Source: Acidobacteriota bacterium
Lineage (GTDB): Bacteria > Acidobacteriota > Terriglobia > Bryobacterales > Bryobacteraceae
DNA: 16,664 nucleotides
Reading direction: 5' to 3'
Assembly: GCA_947466555.1 (NCBI GenBank)
Contig: CANIFK010000024.1
Span: 1-16,664, forward strand
In this document: positions 16,101 through 16,664 of the stretch, piece by piece
Position numbering within the stretch: position 1 is the first letter of the stretch
Layout of the letters: each line of letters starts with the position of its first letter
Position numbers and translations under genes: made by a program
The notes under the pieces: generated by a model
Told to the model about the DNA's origin: nothing
Seen by the model: only the letters and a program-made list of their open reading frames with translations
Database searches by the model: none

Positions 16101-16552
16101 AGCGAATAGACGTTGCGGGTATTGAGGGGGAGGTTGACGATGCTGCGATTGTCGACGACTTTGCCGATGGTGGAGGAGGCGGTGTCGAGGAGGGCGGCAT
16201 CGGCGGAGACGGTGACGGATTCGGTGACTTCGCCGACGGTGAGGGTGATATCGACACGGGCTTGTTGCTGGACCTGAAGGGTGATGCCGTCCTGGACAAA
16301 CTTCTTGAAGCCGGGGGCGCTGGCTTCAACGCGATAGGAACCGGGCGGAAGGAGGAGCGCCGAGTAGACGCCAACGGCATCGCTCTGAACCTGGGCTCGC
16401 GCGTTGGTGCCAGTGTTGGTGACCAGAAGGGTGGCTCCTGGGATAAGTGCGCCGGCAGGGTCCTTAACGGAGCCCTGGATGGATCCGGTAAAAGACTGCG
16501 CGAAAAGTGTGGCGCATGCCGCCATAAGGAGCGGAAGGCGAAGTAGTGTCAT
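13184..16552 (-). CDS. TonB-dependent receptor with carboxypeptidase-regulatory-like N-terminal domain (Oar type)
   Basis: 1122 residues; an outer-membrane transporter or adhesin-like barrel. A signal peptide (MTLLRLPLLMAACATLFAQ) is followed by a CarboxypepD_reg-like domain (about 21-105, starting GSIQGSVKDPAGALIPGATL). The plug domain comes next (about 115-260, including NLPLNTRNVYSLIFLTPGV and VNGARARQMDTLIDGV), and a very long barrel ends in GLKLLW, the aromatic C-terminus recognised by the BAM machinery. This size and layout are typical of the expanded receptor family in Acidobacteriota, thought to take up large substrates such as oligosaccharides. No TonB box is identifiable by eye. I chose ATG 16552, with GGGGA 5 nt upstream; the frame extends four codons to a TTG at 16564. 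The 71-nt gap to the upstream secreted-protein gene holds that gene's terminator. Confidence 0.95.
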   Translation of the reverse strand: MTLLRLPLLMAACATLFAQSFTGSIQGSVKDPAGALIPGATLLVTNTGTNARAQVQSDAVGVYSALLLPPGSYRVEASAPGFKKFVQDGITLQVQQQARVDITLTVGEVTESVTVSADAALLDTASSTIGKVVDNRSIVNLPLNTRNVYSLIFLTPGVSGTVGNNYGEMRYSVNGARARQMDTLIDGVSASHATVTGFSGISVFPSVDAIEEFKVMGANYPAEFGRSMGSVLNVIFKSGTNLLHGSAYEFLRNSKLDANNFFDNRRGAPLNSFKRSQFGGTFSGPIKKDRTFFMTSYESLRERRASSTIFTVPTTLERAGDFSQTRVANGNLIQIFDPFSTRSNGAGGFVRDVFSGNRLPASRLDPVAINSLKYMPLSNTPGNAVTNQNNFANQGSAGVNLDQWDVKIDHSFTDRQKFFARYSKRNTESVPAIFFPKDITIAEGRVIESDNVHGAVADYTNTLSPSMILNVRMGFARTLYVYANQGLGFSPSTLGFPKYLDQILDVQMFPRIAPSGYASLGGNGNRYNAFNSNTALANLTKIKGKHSVKFGFEGRLHRVNVAEFDNQGVFGFSATMTQGPNPNAASATAGNSMASMLLGTGSSGNSLIQNFKNVSTQNIYAAWYVQDDWRITSKLTLNLGLRYDFDSPRTERFNRTNYFDPNVASPLGNGAKGGLVFVGVNGADRHQYIWDLNNLAPRIGLAYQANSKTVVRLGYGNIYGQSQQAAHGTIGTTGWRLDNLWVNSVDGVTPFNLLRDPYPSGFRALPGSADGLLTGTGSDLEAVIRETPAPLSMQWNVNVQRELPGKLMLESAYVGTRGLQLHSGVALNQLTPDRMALGSQLNQLVDNPFFGKISSGALANRQVARGQLLRPFPQFASVGIVNVAGASSTYHSWQNSLSKRFSRGFTFEGSYTWSKSIDNGTSHQNSYDIRASRSLSDLDISHRLVASYIYELPFGRGRHFGADSSRVVDLLLGGWQVNGFTNFQTGNPLSFSASNTAGLFGSATRPNNNGKSGARTGPVDQRLDSYFDKSVFSQPAPFTFGNLGTRVSDIRSDGMRNFDLSLFKDFRLVERLRMQFRSEFLNAFNTPRFGSPNTSVTSSSFGVITSQANAPRQIQFGLKLLW

Positions 16553-16594
16553 ACGGGTCCCCAATCGAGCGTTAACCGGACGCGATGCCGGCCG

Positions 16595-16637
16595 TTACAA
16601 TTTCATGTCACTTTGATTACAAGTGGCGAGTTGTAAT
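16595..16637. promoter_or_regulatory. TTACAA/TTGTAA repeat cluster upstream of the TonB receptor
   Basis: ATTACAA (16616-16622) and TTGTAAT (16631-16637) form a perfect 7-bp inverted repeat with an 8-nt spacer, a common operator shape. A third half-site, TTACAA (16595-16600), repeats the first one exactly 22 nt away, about two helical turns. The cluster lies 43-85 nt upstream of the receptor ATG, where a promoter is expected, in an unusually AT-rich patch. It could be an operator, an activator site, or could contain the promoter itself (TTGTAA as a -35). The binding protein is unknown. Confidence 0.4.
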
Positions 16638-16664
16638 AGCGTACACCAATCGGCAGGGGGGATA

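Noticed and set aside
1..16664. CRISPR arrays, tRNA or rRNA genes, prophage structural genes
   Set aside because: No spaced direct repeats, cloverleaf sequences, ribosomal RNA segments or phage genes were found on either strand by eye.

Overview
The window reads as chromosomal DNA of a high-GC Acidobacteriota bacterium, most likely of the Solibacter/Bryobacter type. I infer this from gene content, with no database search: a very long TonB-dependent receptor with an N-terminal carboxypeptidase-regulatory-like domain (Oar type), an ECF-like sigma factor coupled to a membrane Ser/Thr kinase with a PD40/TolB-like propeller, a Tat-exported PLP enzyme and small secreted beta-rich proteins. The + strand is strikingly G-rich almost throughout. 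Plus-strand genes favour G-ended codons and most minus-strand genes favour C-ended codons, so the bias follows the DNA strand and not the gene.

Layout. Positions 1-813 hold the 3' part of a metallo-beta-lactamase-fold hydrolase, cut by the window edge. Converging on it is a minus-strand pair (4396-827): a sigma factor followed 3 nt later by a Ser/Thr kinase. Divergent from the pair is a plus-strand unit (4535-7578): a large FAD-dependent amine-oxidase/desaturase-like flavoprotein, overlapping by ATGA with an acetoacetate-decarboxylase-family gene. That decarboxylase coding region is split by one in-frame TAG into an N-terminal piece with the Schiff-base lysine and a C-terminal piece.

Positions 9159-7579 carry a minus-strand pair: an isoprenylcysteine-methyltransferase-like membrane protein and an aldo/keto reductase. 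Divergent from it is an Rpn-type PD-(D/E)XK nuclease/transposase-like gene (9204-10016). A Tat-signal aminotransferase class V protein (11299-10013) follows on the minus strand, preceded by a small secreted protein (11887-11345). Upstream of that lies what looks like a 1-nt frameshifted gene remnant (12274-11968).

A plus-strand secreted protein with an internal duplication (12348-13112) ends at a clear intrinsic terminator (13133-13172). The rest is one minus-strand TonB-dependent receptor (16552-13184) whose upstream region contains a TTACAA/TTGTAA inverted repeat.

The most interesting items are the flavoprotein plus split-decarboxylase module, the sigma-kinase pair, the frameshifted remnant, the three convergent gene ends with no room for terminators, and the strand-dependent codon bias with two compositional exceptions (about 8.6-10.0 kb and 12.35-13.1 kb).
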